Assembly (NCBI GenBank): GCA_947488935.1
Contig: CANLBN010000007.1
Location: 124,001 to 188,000 of the forward strand
Source of the DNA: an uncultured Pseudomonadales bacterium
GTDB lineage: Bacteria > Pseudomonadota > Gammaproteobacteria > Pseudomonadales > Cellvibrionaceae
Direction: 5' to 3'
DNA: 64,000 bases
The notes beneath the pieces were generated by a model that saw only the letters and a program-made list of their open reading frames with translations, had not been told where the DNA came from and did no database searches. Positions 25,608 through 35,584 of the stretch are shown one piece after another (position 1 is the first letter of the stretch; each line of letters begins with the position of its first letter). The position numbers and the translations under genes were made by a program.

Positions 25608-27266
25608 TTAAAAACCGTAATCCAAGTTAGGTAGGCAGCGCTCCATAAAATCAATAAAGTTATCTTTTTGAGATAAGGCGATAATAACTGCGCTGAAGTC
25701 ATCCCATCCGGGGTAGATGTGAACCAGCTTAAATCCTTTGCTGTTTAGGTAGCGGTCGTATAGTTGATATTGTTCAATAACGTCAGCACTATATTGTTCA
25801 TCGCTTGTATAAACATCGTCTTCGATTGATAAGCGCAGTGTTTCTCTGGAGCGATCAATCATCTCGACGACGACTTCTCTCTCTCGTGCATCTTGATGGA
25901 TGATATAAAGATTGTCATCATGCTTATTTTGCAATGAGCATAATATTGAGAATAGCGCTTCTCCGTTTACTGTGTCGCTGTTATAAATAGACTTATCAGC
26001 ACTGATCATGCGCGATAAAGGTTTTGTGTAAATTTGTCGTTCTTTATTGGTTGCTGCTGCTGATATATAGTTTACAAATGTGAGAGCCGTATCATTTATA
26101 ATTTTATTTTTCACACGCTCTAAACGTGCCTTCTCGTTTGCCTCAAGTGCTGCTTTGCGAGCATTATCATCTTGATCAAAATAAGCTTGAGCTTTTTCGT
26201 AGTAAATTTCATTTTTTTCGTTTAATAGGTGGGATAGTGTTTGTTTTGTCTCTTCTCTCGTCAGACCTCGAGCGGATTGAAGGTTGACATAATGCGGCGT
26301 CATAAACCATCGCTCAGTGGGGGCGATATTTTTCTCTTCAAGCAATTTTAAAAGTAGTTGCGCAGCAAGTTCTTTGTTTTTATGTTTATAGGCTAGGTAA
26401 TCAGAGAAATTTCGATAGAACGTCCAGCCTGGCCCATTGGTATTATTACTGAGTTGTTCTGTAATGTTTAATATTGGTCCCTCTGCGAGGCTAGACGCAT
26501 ATTGAACAAATTCATCATGCCAAATGCCATGGTCAAACAATGTTGCTAATAATTGGCATAGGCCATGATTTTGATCCTGTGAAGCAGCTTGAATATCATT
26601 CCAGTTAGGAGCACAACCAAATCTACCTTCGCATATTTGCTGTATGCGTTTAATTAAGGGTAAAAATTCTTCGGGGTGTTTACTGAGTATACTGCCTAAA
26701 CCTTTTGCCCATTTAGGTGATATTGCTTGTTCGAGTTCATTGGCAACAAAATCGTACAGTGCTTGGGTAAACCCTAAATACCACAAAGGCCCATCGACGC
26801 TATTGGATCTTGTGCGTGCCGTTAGAGGGTCACGTTCAATACAATTCATAATCAATTCAAAAAGCTCAGGGCTAGTTGAACCTTCGTTTTTTCTGAGCAA
26901 GATAGTGAGTGCCCATGCACGATGATCCTCTTCTTCGTCTTCTAGGGCAACACGAGAAAGAATCTCTGTCTCATTTTCGCCATAGTCATAGTTCTCTTTG
27001 AGCGCATCGTATCGCGCATCTTTGCTTTTGCACTGTTGCAAGCGTTTATCGAGAATCGTTGGCCAGTGTAGACGCGGCCCAATAGATTGGTCGAGCTCCA
27101 TCACATTTTTGAATAGCGAGGCATTGGGCTCTTTAATTAATTTTTTGTTCATTGCAGCCAGTGCGTCTGCATCTTCACTGTGCTGAATAAGTAATAAGCG
27201 GTAAGCGTCGAGTTTGGAATCTTGTGTGCCTTTAGCGATAGAGGCAATGAGTTCAGGTATCGTCAT
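25608..27266 (-). CDS. Large cytoplasmic protein of unknown function
   Basis: A 552-residue protein without signal peptide or membrane helix. The first 350 residues are helical and could be HEAT-like repeats (repeated Leu/Ala helices, for example SRVALEDEEEDHRAWALTILL). A charged coiled-coil stretch (NARKAALEANEKARLERVKNK, about 370-390) follows, and then a mixed C-terminal domain with LFSILCSLQNKHDDNLYIIHQD and LVHIYPGWDDFSAVI. No catalytic motif is evident. It borders the cassette array and converges on it, so it probably marks the chromosomal side. The start has a purine tract (GGGAAATTATTTTT) upstream. Confidence 0.7.
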   Translation of the reverse strand: MTIPELIASIAKGTQDSKLDAYRLLLIQHSEDADALAAMNKKLIKEPNASLFKNVMELDQSIGPRLHWPTILDKRLQQCKSKDARYDALKENYDYGENETEILSRVALEDEEEDHRAWALTILLRKNEGSTSPELFELIMNCIERDPLTARTRSNSVDGPLWYLGFTQALYDFVANELEQAISPKWAKGLGSILSKHPEEFLPLIKRIQQICEGRFGCAPNWNDIQAASQDQNHGLCQLLATLFDHGIWHDEFVQYASSLAEGPILNITEQLSNNTNGPGWTFYRNFSDYLAYKHKNKELAAQLLLKLLEEKNIAPTERWFMTPHYVNLQSARGLTREETKQTLSHLLNEKNEIYYEKAQAYFDQDDNARKAALEANEKARLERVKNKIINDTALTFVNYISAAATNKERQIYTKPLSRMISADKSIYNSDTVNGEALFSILCSLQNKHDDNLYIIHQDAREREVVVEMIDRSRETLRLSIEDDVYTSDEQYSADVIEQYQLYDRYLNSKGFKLVHIYPGWDDFSAVIIALSQKDNFIDFMERCLPNLDYGF

Positions 27267-27317
27267 AAAAATAATTTCCCTGATTAAGTAATCAATAAAG
27301 TCAGTACTGATTAAAAT

Positions 27318-27360
27318 ACCTGAGATACATAGTGATTGGGTATGTATCTCAGGTTTATTT
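27318..27360 (-). terminator. Hairpin behind slyD, probable terminator
   Basis: Fourteen-pair perfect stem ACCTGAGATACATA / TATGTATCTCAGGT with a nine-base loop, about 20 bases after the slyD stop on the minus strand and followed there by ATTTTAAT. Confidence 0.75.
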
Positions 27361-27376
27361 AGATAGGTGTTATTTC

Positions 27377-27859
27377 TTAGTGCTGGTGCCCGCCTGGCCC
27401 ATGTACGTGGCCGTGTTCAATTTCTTCGGCGCTGGCTTCGCGAATATCGGTGACTTCAATATCAAAGTGTAGGTTTTTACCCGCTAGAGGGTGATTGCCA
27501 TTAACGGTCACTGTGTCGCCGTCTACTTTAGTGACGGTAACCACTTGTTGGCCGTGTTCTGTCTGTGCATGAAAGTCCATACCGGCTTGAATATCGTCAA
27601 CGCCTGCAAACATGGCTTTTGGCAGCTCTTGTATGAGTGATTCATCAAACTCACCATAGCCATCGGCGGGTTTTACAATGACTGATAATTTATCACCTAC
27701 AACTTTACCTTCAAGTTCGCGCTCAAGCCCTGGAACAATATTGCCAGAGCCATGAAGGTACGGTAATGGTTCTTGGTCTTGTGATGAGTCAATAGTATTG
27801 CCGTCGTCATCTTTAAGGGTGTAGTGAAAGCTAGCGACGCTATTGTTGGTAATGCTCAT
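27377..27859 (-). CDS. slyD: FKBP-type peptidyl-prolyl isomerase SlyD
   Basis: Prolyl isomerase and chaperone with an inserted flap domain. The FKBP part is split: residues about 8-65 contain LKDDDGNTIDSS, PLPYLHGSGNIVPGLERELEGK and VKPADGYGEFDE; the insert-in-flap domain (about 70-125) carries VNGNHPLAGKNLHFDI. The C-terminus is short and His-rich (EHGHVHGPGGHQH), a reduced version of the metal-binding tail that links SlyD to nickel handling in E. coli. Length 160. The ribosome site AGAGAAC lies upstream of the ATG. Single gene with its own terminator. Confidence 0.93.
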   Translation of the reverse strand: MSITNNSVASFHYTLKDDDGNTIDSSQDQEPLPYLHGSGNIVPGLERELEGKVVGDKLSVIVKPADGYGEFDESLIQELPKAMFAGVDDIQAGMDFHAQTEHGQQVVTVTKVDGDTVTVNGNHPLAGKNLHFDIEVTDIREASAEEIEHGHVHGPGGHQH

Positions 27860-27939
27860 AAAAAGTTCTCTCAGTCATGTAATGGTGTTATCAAGTAAGC
27901 ATCCTGTTAGGGAGCTCACTTAACTCGCTTGGGTAATAG

Positions 27940-28686
27940 TTATAAGCCGACAACGGTTTTGTTGCCAACAGTTGCATCAGTTAGCTCGATGCTAAATTGT
28001 TTTTTATTATCTTTTAATTGTATTAATTTAACAAATAAATACTGCCAATCAGGGGCAACCCAAATAAAAGTAACGCGACGCTTTTTTTCTCGTACGACTT
28101 TTATTTTTATGGTGTCAAAGCTGCCTGCCTTAGTTGTTAGCGTCTCTTTGCCTATAATTTCGAACTGGTTTTTCTTAAAGCGATTTTTATGCACGATATT
28201 ATAAAGGATGTCGTGCTTATTTAATAATAAGTCTTGTTGTAGTTGTAATTGAAAGCTTAGGCGGTCGAGTGCATCCGCTATATAGTTAATGTTTTCTTGT
28301 TGTTTTTTAGTGGTGCGAACAATAGTTTTTTGGTGGTGGTCAAAGGTGAGCTGTGATTTCTTGATAGCACCTGTGATGTTGCGTTTGGCAAAAAATTGTT
28401 GCGGTCGAATATTATTATTCTCCCACGTAAATTGAGAGCTCTCTTTAAGGCTCGCAAGCCATGAGCTTGCACTAAAATTAAGCTCGTAAAGCCCATTATC
28501 TAACAGCTTATATTCACGATAAGCACTAACGGCAAAGCCATTAATCACTGCATCGTAATTGGCTTTAAAAAAAGAGATATTTGTCTGGGGGGTATCAAGG
28601 TCTCTAGCTAAGCTATTGATACTAAAGAATAAAGCGAATAAGAACAAACATGTATGTTTTAAATTGCTACTCATAATAGTATCCAT
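27940..28686 (-). CDS. DUF3108 periplasmic protein
   Basis: A 248-residue exported protein: signal peptide within the first 30 residues (HTCLFLFALFFSINSLA), then a beta-rich domain with the DUF3108 pattern ISFFKANYDAVINGF...AYREYKLLDNGLYELNFS and a C-terminal TIKIKVVREKKRRVTFIWVAPDWQYL. It lies 15 bases behind purN, the position it also has in Pseudomonas, so it is probably co-transcribed with purMN despite having no known metabolic link. Either Met1 or Met5 may be the start. Confidence 0.85.
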   Translation of the reverse strand: MDTIMSSNLKHTCLFLFALFFSINSLARDLDTPQTNISFFKANYDAVINGFAVSAYREYKLLDNGLYELNFSASSWLASLKESSQFTWENNNIRPQQFFAKRNITGAIKKSQLTFDHHQKTIVRTTKKQQENINYIADALDRLSFQLQLQQDLLLNKHDILYNIVHKNRFKKNQFEIIGKETLTTKAGSFDTIKIKVVREKKRRVTFIWVAPDWQYLFVKLIQLKDNKKQFSIELTDATVGNKTVVGL

Positions 28687-28700
28687 TGCCTGCCAAGGAG

Positions 28701-29378
28701 CTACGTCGTACGTGAATCTATTTGGTGTCCTGTTTTATCTAAAGGTTCACCATCGAGTAATACGGTATCTTCTTGTATTGCGAGACGCTCTCTGGCAAAC
28801 CAATTAACCGCCATGGGGTAGATGATATGCTCTTGTGTTTGTACGCGTTTACTTAAGCTATCAACGGTGTCATTTTGTAGGATCGGTACGATAGCTTGAA
28901 TAACAATAGGGCCACCGTCGAGTTCTTCTGTAACAAAGTGCACACTGACGCCGTGAATGTCGTCTTGGTTATCCAGTGCACGTTGATGCGTGTGTAGGCC
29001 TTGGTATTTAGGCAGTAACGAAGGGTGGATGTTGAGCATACGGCCTGTGTAATGTCGCACAAACTCTGGTGTGAGTATTCTCATAAACCCCGCCAGTACA
29101 ACAAGGGTCGGTTGGTAGCTATCTATGGTGTTTGCCAGCGCTTTATCAAAGCTGGCTCTGTCTAAGTAGTCTTTGTGAGCCAGTACATGGGTGGGTATAT
29201 TATGTTTTTGTGCACGTGTAAGGCCATAAACACCGGGCTGATTACTAATCACTGCCTCAATATTGATGAGCAGCTTATTCTCTAGCTGCTCATCAATTAA
29301 TGCTTGTAGGTTTGAGCCACTACCAGAGATTAATACAACAATTCGACAAGGCGCTTGTGAGTGTTCAAGCGTCGGCAT
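28701..29378 (-). CDS. purN: Phosphoribosylglycinamide formyltransferase
   Basis: Transfers a formyl group from 10-formyl-tetrahydrofolate to GAR, the third step of purine synthesis. It shows VVLISGSGSNLQALID at the N-terminus (phosphate loop), LAGFMRILTPEFV, then NIHPSLLPKYQGLHTHQRAL with the catalytic Asn/His pair, and HFVTEELDGGPIV with the Asp. Length 225 versus 212 in E. coli. It begins at the base after the purM stop codon, so the two are translationally linked. Confidence 0.95.
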   Translation of the reverse strand: MPTLEHSQAPCRIVVLISGSGSNLQALIDEQLENKLLINIEAVISNQPGVYGLTRAQKHNIPTHVLAHKDYLDRASFDKALANTIDSYQPTLVVLAGFMRILTPEFVRHYTGRMLNIHPSLLPKYQGLHTHQRALDNQDDIHGVSVHFVTEELDGGPIVIQAIVPILQNDTVDSLSKRVQTQEHIIYPMAVNWFARERLAIQEDTVLLDGEPLDKTGHQIDSRTT

Positions 29379-30491
29379 TTAAGCAGTGCCTTTAAGAATA
29401 ACTGCGTCACTCTGGGCTTGCTTATCGTCTATTTGCCCAATAAGCCATGCATTTTCACCGCAGTCTTGTAATATGTTAAGGGCTGCTTCTGCATTATCTT
29501 TGCTAACGCAAATGACCATGCCAACGCCACAATTAAAGGTGCGGTACATTTCTGTTGAGTCAATATTGCCTTTTTGCTGTAGCCAATTAAATATTGCTGG
29601 CATATCCCAGCTGTTAGTATTAATTACGGCGGCGGTATTTTCGGGCAGTACACGAGGGATGTTTTCTAATAAGCCACCACCAGTAATGTGTGAGATGGCG
29701 TGAACGGGCAAGGCATTAATTAACTTGAGTACCGATTTCACATAAATGCGTGTAGGCTCTAGTAATGCCTCTGCCAATGTTCTTGTGTCTTCTGTGCTAA
29801 CAGCTTGGCTAAGATCGGCATTGCTATGCTCGATAACTTTACGAATCAATGAATAGCCATTGGAATGTGGGCCGCTAGAGCCAAGAGCAATCAGGACATC
29901 GCCAGATGTGACTTTACTGCCATCAATAAGCGCGTCTTTTTCGGCAACACCTACGCAAAAACCAGCAAGGTCGTAGTCTTCACCTTCATACATGCCAGGC
30001 ATCTCGGCGGTTTCGCCACCGACTAAAGAACAGGCCGAAAGCTCGCAACCTTTACCAATGCCGGTGACAACATCTGCTGCAACATCGATATTGAGTTTGC
30101 CAGTGGCATAATAGTCGAGAAAGAATAAAGGCTCGGCACCACAGACAATGAGATCATTAACGCACATTGCTACTAGGTCGATACCTATGCTGTCGTGCTT
30201 ATTCGCATCCATTGCAAGGCGTAGTTTAGTACCAACACCATCGGTGCCCGATACCAATACGGGTTTTTTATAGCCTTCGGGTATCTCACATAAAGCACCA
30301 AAGCCTCCTAAACCCGCCATAACTTCTGGACGACGGGTACGTTTTGCAACACCTTTGATACGCTCGATTAAGGCATTGCCTGCATCGATATCAACGCCAG
30401 CGTCTTTGTAGCTGAGAGATACATCGTTAGTGGATGATGAGTGAGACGAGGAGGCTTGATCGGAGGAGTTGCTCATAAAGGAGTTGCTCAT
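29379..30491 (-). CDS. purM: Phosphoribosylformylglycinamidine cyclo-ligase (AIR synthetase)
   Basis: Closes the imidazole ring to form AIR in purine synthesis. The conserved N-terminus [23 protein letters not shown] and [14 protein letters not shown] match E. coli PurM. The upstream in-frame Met at 30605 would add an unrelated 38-residue tail, so the start is placed at 30491, with 30476 equally possible. These two ATGs sit in a 13-base direct repeat (ATGAGCAACTCCT twice), which duplicates the start region. Between the start and the conserved domain is a Ser-rich non-conserved stretch. About 370 residues versus 345 in E. coli. Neither start has a strong Shine-Dalgarno site. Confidence 0.93.
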   Translation of the reverse strand: MSNSFMSNSSDQASSSHSSSTNDVSLSYKDAGVDIDAGNALIERIKGVAKRTRRPEVMAGLGGFGALCEIPEGYKKPVLVSGTDGVGTKLRLAMDANKHDSIGIDLVAMCVNDLIVCGAEPLFFLDYYATGKLNIDVAADVVTGIGKGCELSACSLVGGETAEMPGMYEGEDYDLAGFCVGVAEKDALIDGSKVTSGDVLIALGSSGPHSNGYSLIRKVIEHSNADLSQAVSTEDTRTLAEALLEPTRIYVKSVLKLINALPVHAISHITGGGLLENIPRVLPENTAAVINTNSWDMPAIFNWLQQKGNIDSTEMYRTFNCGVGMVICVSKDNAEAALNILQDCGENAWLIGQIDDKQAQSDAVILKGTA

Positions 30492-30705
30492 AAATAGTGG
30501 CGCGATGTTCCAAGGATTAAAAAAGCGACATTCTATCAGTTTGTTATTCACACCAGTAGGTTTATTAGGCGATCTTTGGCATCTTTCTCTTTTCAAGCTT
30601 AACAAGACTTTAACAGTAGAGAGCGAGTATGGATTTTTACTGTGTTTTTATGTCAAACTAGCTCACTATTTATATGCTTAGCAACTCATAAAGAGAGAGT
30701 ATTGG

Positions 30706-31908
30706 GTGTTTTCGACATCGGTTTTTTTTACGGCAAGGTCCGTTAGGTCAATTTTAGCTAATCTTGGGCTTGTTAAGCTGAGTCTATTAAGTGGTGTTTT
30801 CGTTTTTGGCTTAATGTCATCACTTGTTAGTTATGCTGCTAAAAGCGTTGATATTTACAGCGTACAGGAATTAGTTGTCAATCAGTCCGATGAGGTGCGC
30901 AAAGAGGCTGCCTCTCGTGGTTTGGAGACGGTATTTGTGCGGCTTGCGGGTAGCAAAGCTGTATTACAAGCACCGGCTGTGCAAGAGGCGATTGCTAAGG
31001 CCTCTATTTATGTTTCTGAGTTCGGTTACCAGCAAACGAATAAGACGATCACTATTGCTGGTGCGTCAAAGCCTGCCAGTCTGTTGGTGATGCGCTTTGC
31101 ACAATTGCCACTTGAAAAAGTGCTCAAAAATAACCGGCTGCCTATTTGGCTATCTAATCGCCCCGATATTCTCGTGTGGGGAGCGTTTAATCGTGGTAAA
31201 AAATCCTACATGGATGCTGGCTCTGTGATGGCAAGGTCACTGAAAAGATCGGCTGCTAAGCGCGGATTACCGATTACTAGCCCTGTACTCGATTTAAGCG
31301 ATCGTTCGAGCTTATCGGTTTCTCGTTTATGGGCTTTAGACGAAGGTTCTATTCTCGACGCTTCAAAACGCTACGATACCGATGCTATTTTAGCCGGGCG
31401 CTTTAGTAAAGCCGGGCGCGAGTGGAATGGTAATATGCTCTTACTGCATCAGGGTAGAACACAGTATTTCTCGGCTAATGGCACTAGCCAAAATAGTGTG
31501 GCGCGCTCGATCATTGATCAAGTAACCGATCACCTAGCAAGTATCTATGCGGTTGCCCCTAATTTATCAGGCGATGAGCGTTTTTTGACCTTACAAATTA
31601 ATAATGTTTCGGATTTTAATTATTATGCCTCGGTGATTGCATATTTGGAGTCGTTGCCTTTGGTTGAGTCACTTAACGTGGTAAAAGTACACGAAGGCCG
31701 ACTAGTCGTTAAAGCGAATTTAAACTCAAGTATTAATCGTTTAATGAATACTGTTAAATTAGATAAAAAGCTAAAGTTTATTGAAATACAAGCACCTAGC
31801 CCTTCGCCGGGTAGTGCTTTGGGTGGTGTAGGTGGTCTTAATTCAACGACTCAGCTTGTAGCGACACCTTCAACTGATGTTATCCACGAATTTGTTTGGC
31901 AAGAATAA
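30706..31908 (+). CDS. DUF2066 exported protein
   Basis: A 400-residue protein. The likely GTG start (AGAGAGAG upstream) yields an N-terminal signal sequence with a hydrophobic core LSLLSGVFVFGLMSSLVSYA. The mature part has the DUF2066 features VVNQSDEVRKEAASRGLETVFVRLAGS and LPIWLSNRPDILVWGAF, with a Gly/Ser-rich tail. It lies divergent from purM and 5 bases before hda, the conserved order purM/DUF2066-hda known in pseudomonads. The biochemical role is unknown; the position suggests co-expression with hda. Confidence 0.85.
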   Translation: MFSTSVFFTARSVRSILANLGLVKLSLLSGVFVFGLMSSLVSYAAKSVDIYSVQELVVNQSDEVRKEAASRGLETVFVRLAGSKAVLQAPAVQEAIAKASIYVSEFGYQQTNKTITIAGASKPASLLVMRFAQLPLEKVLKNNRLPIWLSNRPDILVWGAFNRGKKSYMDAGSVMARSLKRSAAKRGLPITSPVLDLSDRSSLSVSRLWALDEGSILDASKRYDTDAILAGRFSKAGREWNGNMLLLHQGRTQYFSANGTSQNSVARSIIDQVTDHLASIYAVAPNLSGDERFLTLQINNVSDFNYYASVIAYLESLPLVESLNVVKVHEGRLVVKANLNSSINRLMNTVKLDKKLKFIEIQAPSPSPGSALGGVGGLNSTTQLVATPSTDVIHEFVWQE

Positions 31909-31913
31909 CCTCT

Positions 31914-32609
31914 GTGCTTAAACAACTTCCATTAGCTATTTCTCTTGAGAGCTCAGCGGTTTTTGACAATTTTTTTGTCTCCGAACCTAATCAATTACTA
32001 ATATCCGATTTAAAAAACTTCGGTACAGATACCTCGCCTGATCATTTTGTTTATTTGTGGGGAGAGCAGCACGGCGGCCTTAGTTATTTGCTAAGTGCGA
32101 TTCAAAATAACCTGTCCCGGCTTTCAATGCAGTATCTTCCTTTGAGGGATTTAGCGGCTTACCCACCTTCGATGATTTTAGAAGGCGTTGACGAATTACA
32201 GTTAGTTTGTATCGACGATATTGACGTGGTTTGTGGTAATGACGAGTGGGAAGAGGCGTTATTTCATTTATTTAATCGCTTACGTGACCAAGGTAGCTAT
32301 TTGGTTATTGCCAGCCACATTTCTCCTAGAGAGCTACCTCTCAACTTACCGGATTTATATTCGCGCCTACAATGGGGTATCACGCATCATCTAAAACCAC
32401 TGAGTGAGCTTGATAAGCGTGCGGCGATAAAAATGCGTGCGATGCAATTAGGTTTAGAGTTACCCGACGATGTGGCTAATTTTTTATTAAAGCGTGTTAA
32501 ACGTTCTTCTAGTGAGTTGTTTGCAATGATGGCAACACTAGATACCGCATCGTTGGCTAACCAGCGTAAATTAAGTATTCCTTTTGTCAAACAGGTACTG
32601 TCACTTTAA
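31914..32609 (+). CDS. hda: DnaA regulatory inactivator Hda
   Basis: AAA+ protein homologous to the DnaA ATPase domain, which with the sliding clamp promotes hydrolysis of DnaA-ATP after initiation. GTG at 31914 is preferred: it lies 5 bases after the DUF2066 stop, and the product begins LKQLPLAISL, containing the clamp-binding QLPL motif of Hda. The P-loop region is LWGEQHGGLSYLL, which lacks the Lys of a classical Walker A; sensor and lid parts (SRLQWGITHHLKPLSELDK, RKLSIPFVKQVL) are typical. About 231 residues, the expected size. Confidence 0.92.
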   Translation: MLKQLPLAISLESSAVFDNFFVSEPNQLLISDLKNFGTDTSPDHFVYLWGEQHGGLSYLLSAIQNNLSRLSMQYLPLRDLAAYPPSMILEGVDELQLVCIDDIDVVCGNDEWEEALFHLFNRLRDQGSYLVIASHISPRELPLNLPDLYSRLQWGITHHLKPLSELDKRAAIKMRAMQLGLELPDDVANFLLKRVKRSSSELFAMMATLDTASLANQRKLSIPFVKQVLSL

Positions 32610-32619
32610 GATTTAAATC

Positions 32620-32982
32620 TTAAGGCTTAATAGTCAAACGCTGTAACCAACGGCTTGCAAACATGCCTGCTATAAACACAACAATCGTTGCGATGAGCCC
32701 AAACCAGTCATGAAAATCTCGTGTTGGGGAATAAACCTGTACGACATAGCTAATAAAATAGGCGAGCATTAAAAAGCATAACCAGCTATAGCTGCGATAA
32801 TATTTTGCCAATAGGCCAGGTAAAATTGCCATTAGAGGCAGCGTTTGTAATAACCATACCCCCCAAAAACTGGGCGATGATGTCCATGAGTCTAATACAA
32901 TCACGCCCAATAAAATAATGTAGCCCATAAAGGTTAGCCATAGAGCGTGGTTAGTTTTTTTATCTTTTGTCATTAATGTCAT
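32620..32982 (-). CDS. DUF2069 inner-membrane protein
   Basis: A 120-residue protein with four predicted membrane helices, matching the DUF2069 pattern (LPLMAILPGLLAKYYRSYSWLCFLMLAYFI and a VYSPTRDFHDW loop). It converges on hda with a 10-base gap and belongs to the minus-strand set with wrbA and arsC. Family members occur in this position in Pseudomonas. Function unknown. Confidence 0.85.
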   Translation of the reverse strand: MTLMTKDKKTNHALWLTFMGYIILLGVIVLDSWTSSPSFWGVWLLQTLPLMAILPGLLAKYYRSYSWLCFLMLAYFISYVVQVYSPTRDFHDWFGLIATIVVFIAGMFASRWLQRLTIKP

Positions 32983-33031
32983 TATTTATATTTCTCTAAA
33001 GCGTATCTTAAAGTCTATCTAATGTGATTTT

Positions 33032-33676
<645 letters not shown>

Positions 33677-33690
33677 TTATTTGACTCTAA

Positions 33691-34032
33691 TTAAAGTAGA
33701 GCCAGTACATTCTCAGGGGGGCGACCAATGATAGCCTTATTGCCTTTTACTACAATAGGGCGTTCTAATAATTTGGGATGCTCAACGATGGCATTAATCA
33801 GTGTTTGCTCATCAAGCTCGGTATTGCTCAAATTCAATTCTTTATAGGCGTCTTCACCACTACGCATAATAGCGCGTACCTCTACATTCAGTTTAGTTAA
33901 GAGGTCTTTGATCATACTTTTATTGAGTGGAGACTCTAAATATTTCACGATAGAGGGCTCGATACCTTTTGCTTCAATTAAGGCGAGTGTTTGGCGTGAC
34001 TTGGAGCAGCGTGGGTTATGGTAAATGATCAT
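33691..34032 (-). CDS. arsC: ArsC-family arsenate reductase (glutaredoxin type)
   Basis: A 113-residue thioredoxin-fold protein with the catalytic Cys in IYHNPRCSKSRQ (C9) and the anion-binding Arg in LLERPIVVKGNKAIIGRPPE. The size is that of the YfgD/ArsC small family. No arsR, arsB or acr3 gene is nearby, so a dedicated arsenic operon is unlikely; it may act on arsenate or another oxyanion, or as a general redox protein. Its neighbours wrbA and DUF2069 form the conserved cluster seen in pseudomonads. Confidence 0.88.
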   Translation of the reverse strand: MIIYHNPRCSKSRQTLALIEAKGIEPSIVKYLESPLNKSMIKDLLTKLNVEVRAIMRSGEDAYKELNLSNTELDEQTLINAIVEHPKLLERPIVVKGNKAIIGRPPENVLALL

Positions 34033-34346
34033 AGCGTTATTCTCGAGCTTTTAACGTTTCAAAGGGCTAATAGTTTACGTGTTAGCTAATAGTTTGTCTT
34101 GCCTGTATTGAAGGTAGCACTGAACAAGTTGTATAGGGTTTTCACAGACCACGGTTTGCCATCCCTAAAATTAGCTATTGCTTATAGTATCGGCTGTACA
34201 AAAACTGACCGAAATAAATTAAGCTTAAAGAGTGGAGATTTGGAAAAATTGTCTATACTCAATAGTGAGGTTGGTGCTAGTTGTTGTGTTATATAGCTCT
34301 TCTAAAAGCCTGCCATGTTTATTTAACAAATAATGAAAGCATTGTT

Positions 34347-34718
34347 ATGGGAATACCTCTACTAATTTGTGATGACTCTAATATGGCCCGAAAGCAGGTA
34401 GCTCGCTCGCTACCGACTGATTGGGATGTCGATATAACCTTTGCGACTAATGGTGTTGAAGGCCTGCAAGCCATTAAAGAAGGCAAGGGCGAAATAACAT
34501 TTCTAGACCTGACTATGCCTGAAATGGATGGCTATGGTGTGTTGGAGCATGTTTTTTCTGAAGGTTTAAACGCGATGGTGATTGTTATCTCTGGCGATAT
34601 ACAGCCAGAGGCTCATGAACGCGTTAAGAAAATGGGTGCACTCGAATTTATTAAAAAGCCTATCAATAAAGAGAAGTTATCCGATGTTTTAAATGCCTAC
34701 GGCCTGCATAAAAACTGA
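34347..34718 (+). CDS. Single-domain response regulator (CheY-like)
   Basis: A 123-residue receiver domain without output domain. Acidic pocket D9/D10 in LLICDDSNMARKQ, phosphoacceptor D54 in ITFLDLTMPEMDGYG, S82 in the switch position and K104 in IKKPI are all present, so phosphorylation should be possible. The start at 34347 (MGIPLLICDD) fits the domain; the upstream in-frame Met adds unrelated residues. The next gene, 70 bases on, encodes a CheC-like phosphatase, a likely functional partner. No histidine kinase or chemoreceptor gene is nearby. Confidence 0.9.
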   Translation: MGIPLLICDDSNMARKQVARSLPTDWDVDITFATNGVEGLQAIKEGKGEITFLDLTMPEMDGYGVLEHVFSEGLNAMVIVISGDIQPEAHERVKKMGALEFIKKPINKEKLSDVLNAYGLHKN

Positions 34719-34788
34719 TTGGACCATGATGTTTCTCTAGATTATTGATGCCGTTTTTATTAAAAAGAAATAATAAAAGGTTTGTACC

Positions 34789-35397
34789 ATGAGCGTTAGC
34801 CTACCACTCAATGAAGAGCAGCGAGACTGCCTACAGGAATTAAGCAATGTTGCTATGGGCGCTGCGGCTGAATCACTGGCGGAGCTCACGCAGAGTTTTG
34901 TGCATTTGCCTATTCCCATTATTCGCTGTGTGTCGACTGCCGAGCTGGTCTCTTCCTTTGATGAAATAGCCGATAACTTACCTGCCTGTGTGATCAGTCA
35001 AAATTGCTCTGTAGGTGATGTCTTTTTTCGAGGTTTAATGATCGTCGGTGACGAAAGTCTTACGAATTTGGCAAATAGTACTGGTCGTACTTTAGCGTCG
35101 GAAGGCGATCACCAGCAGTTACTCAACGAGCTATTCGATACGGTGACTAAGACATGCTTTGAACAATTAGGTGATATGTTTGAAATGGAGGTCGAGCGTC
35201 AAGCAGCGGTAGTGCAAGCTTGTCATATTTTACCTGAACTATTTGATATGAATATTGTGATCAAAACGTCAACAACGATTGCCGTCGAGATCAATTATAA
35301 AACCGAAGCTAATCATTTTGATTGCCATTTGTTGCTATTGTTTCCCGACAATATTTTCCAAAAATTGGCAGATCAGTTGGATACCCTATTACACTAA
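34789..35397 (+). CDS. CheC-like chemotaxis phosphatase
   Basis: A 202-residue protein with the CheC/CheX/FliY active-site pattern D-x3-E-x2-N-x22-P fully matched: D13, E17, N20 and P43. A second helix, LLNELFDTVTKTCFEQLG (about 110-127), resembles the other active-site repeat but has Asp where Asn is expected, so one of the two sites may be weak. CheC proteins remove phosphate from CheY-P; the receiver-domain gene just upstream is the natural substrate. Being outside a che or fla cluster, the pair may control something other than flagella. Confidence 0.85.
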   Translation: MSVSLPLNEEQRDCLQELSNVAMGAAAESLAELTQSFVHLPIPIIRCVSTAELVSSFDEIADNLPACVISQNCSVGDVFFRGLMIVGDESLTNLANSTGRTLASEGDHQQLLNELFDTVTKTCFEQLGDMFEMEVERQAAVVQACHILPELFDMNIVIKTSTTIAVEINYKTEANHFDCHLLLLFPDNIFQKLADQLDTLLH

Positions 35398-35584
35398 TAC
35401 CCGTCTCTTTTTCAGAGGCTCTTTAATGTACCCGTAACTTACCTGAAGCCCCAGTTTTTATACTCTTTTCTCAATGTCTTCTCAATTATTATGTTTGAAT
35501 AATTTATTGTGCGTAGTCACTAGATACGCGTTATTATTCTGGCTACGAATAAGCTTTTAATAATTAATTAAATGGATACATCTA

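Noticed and set aside
34099..34296. 65-codon frame before the receiver-domain gene
   Set aside because: TTG start without ribosome site, overlaps the upstream region of the next gene, no protein features.
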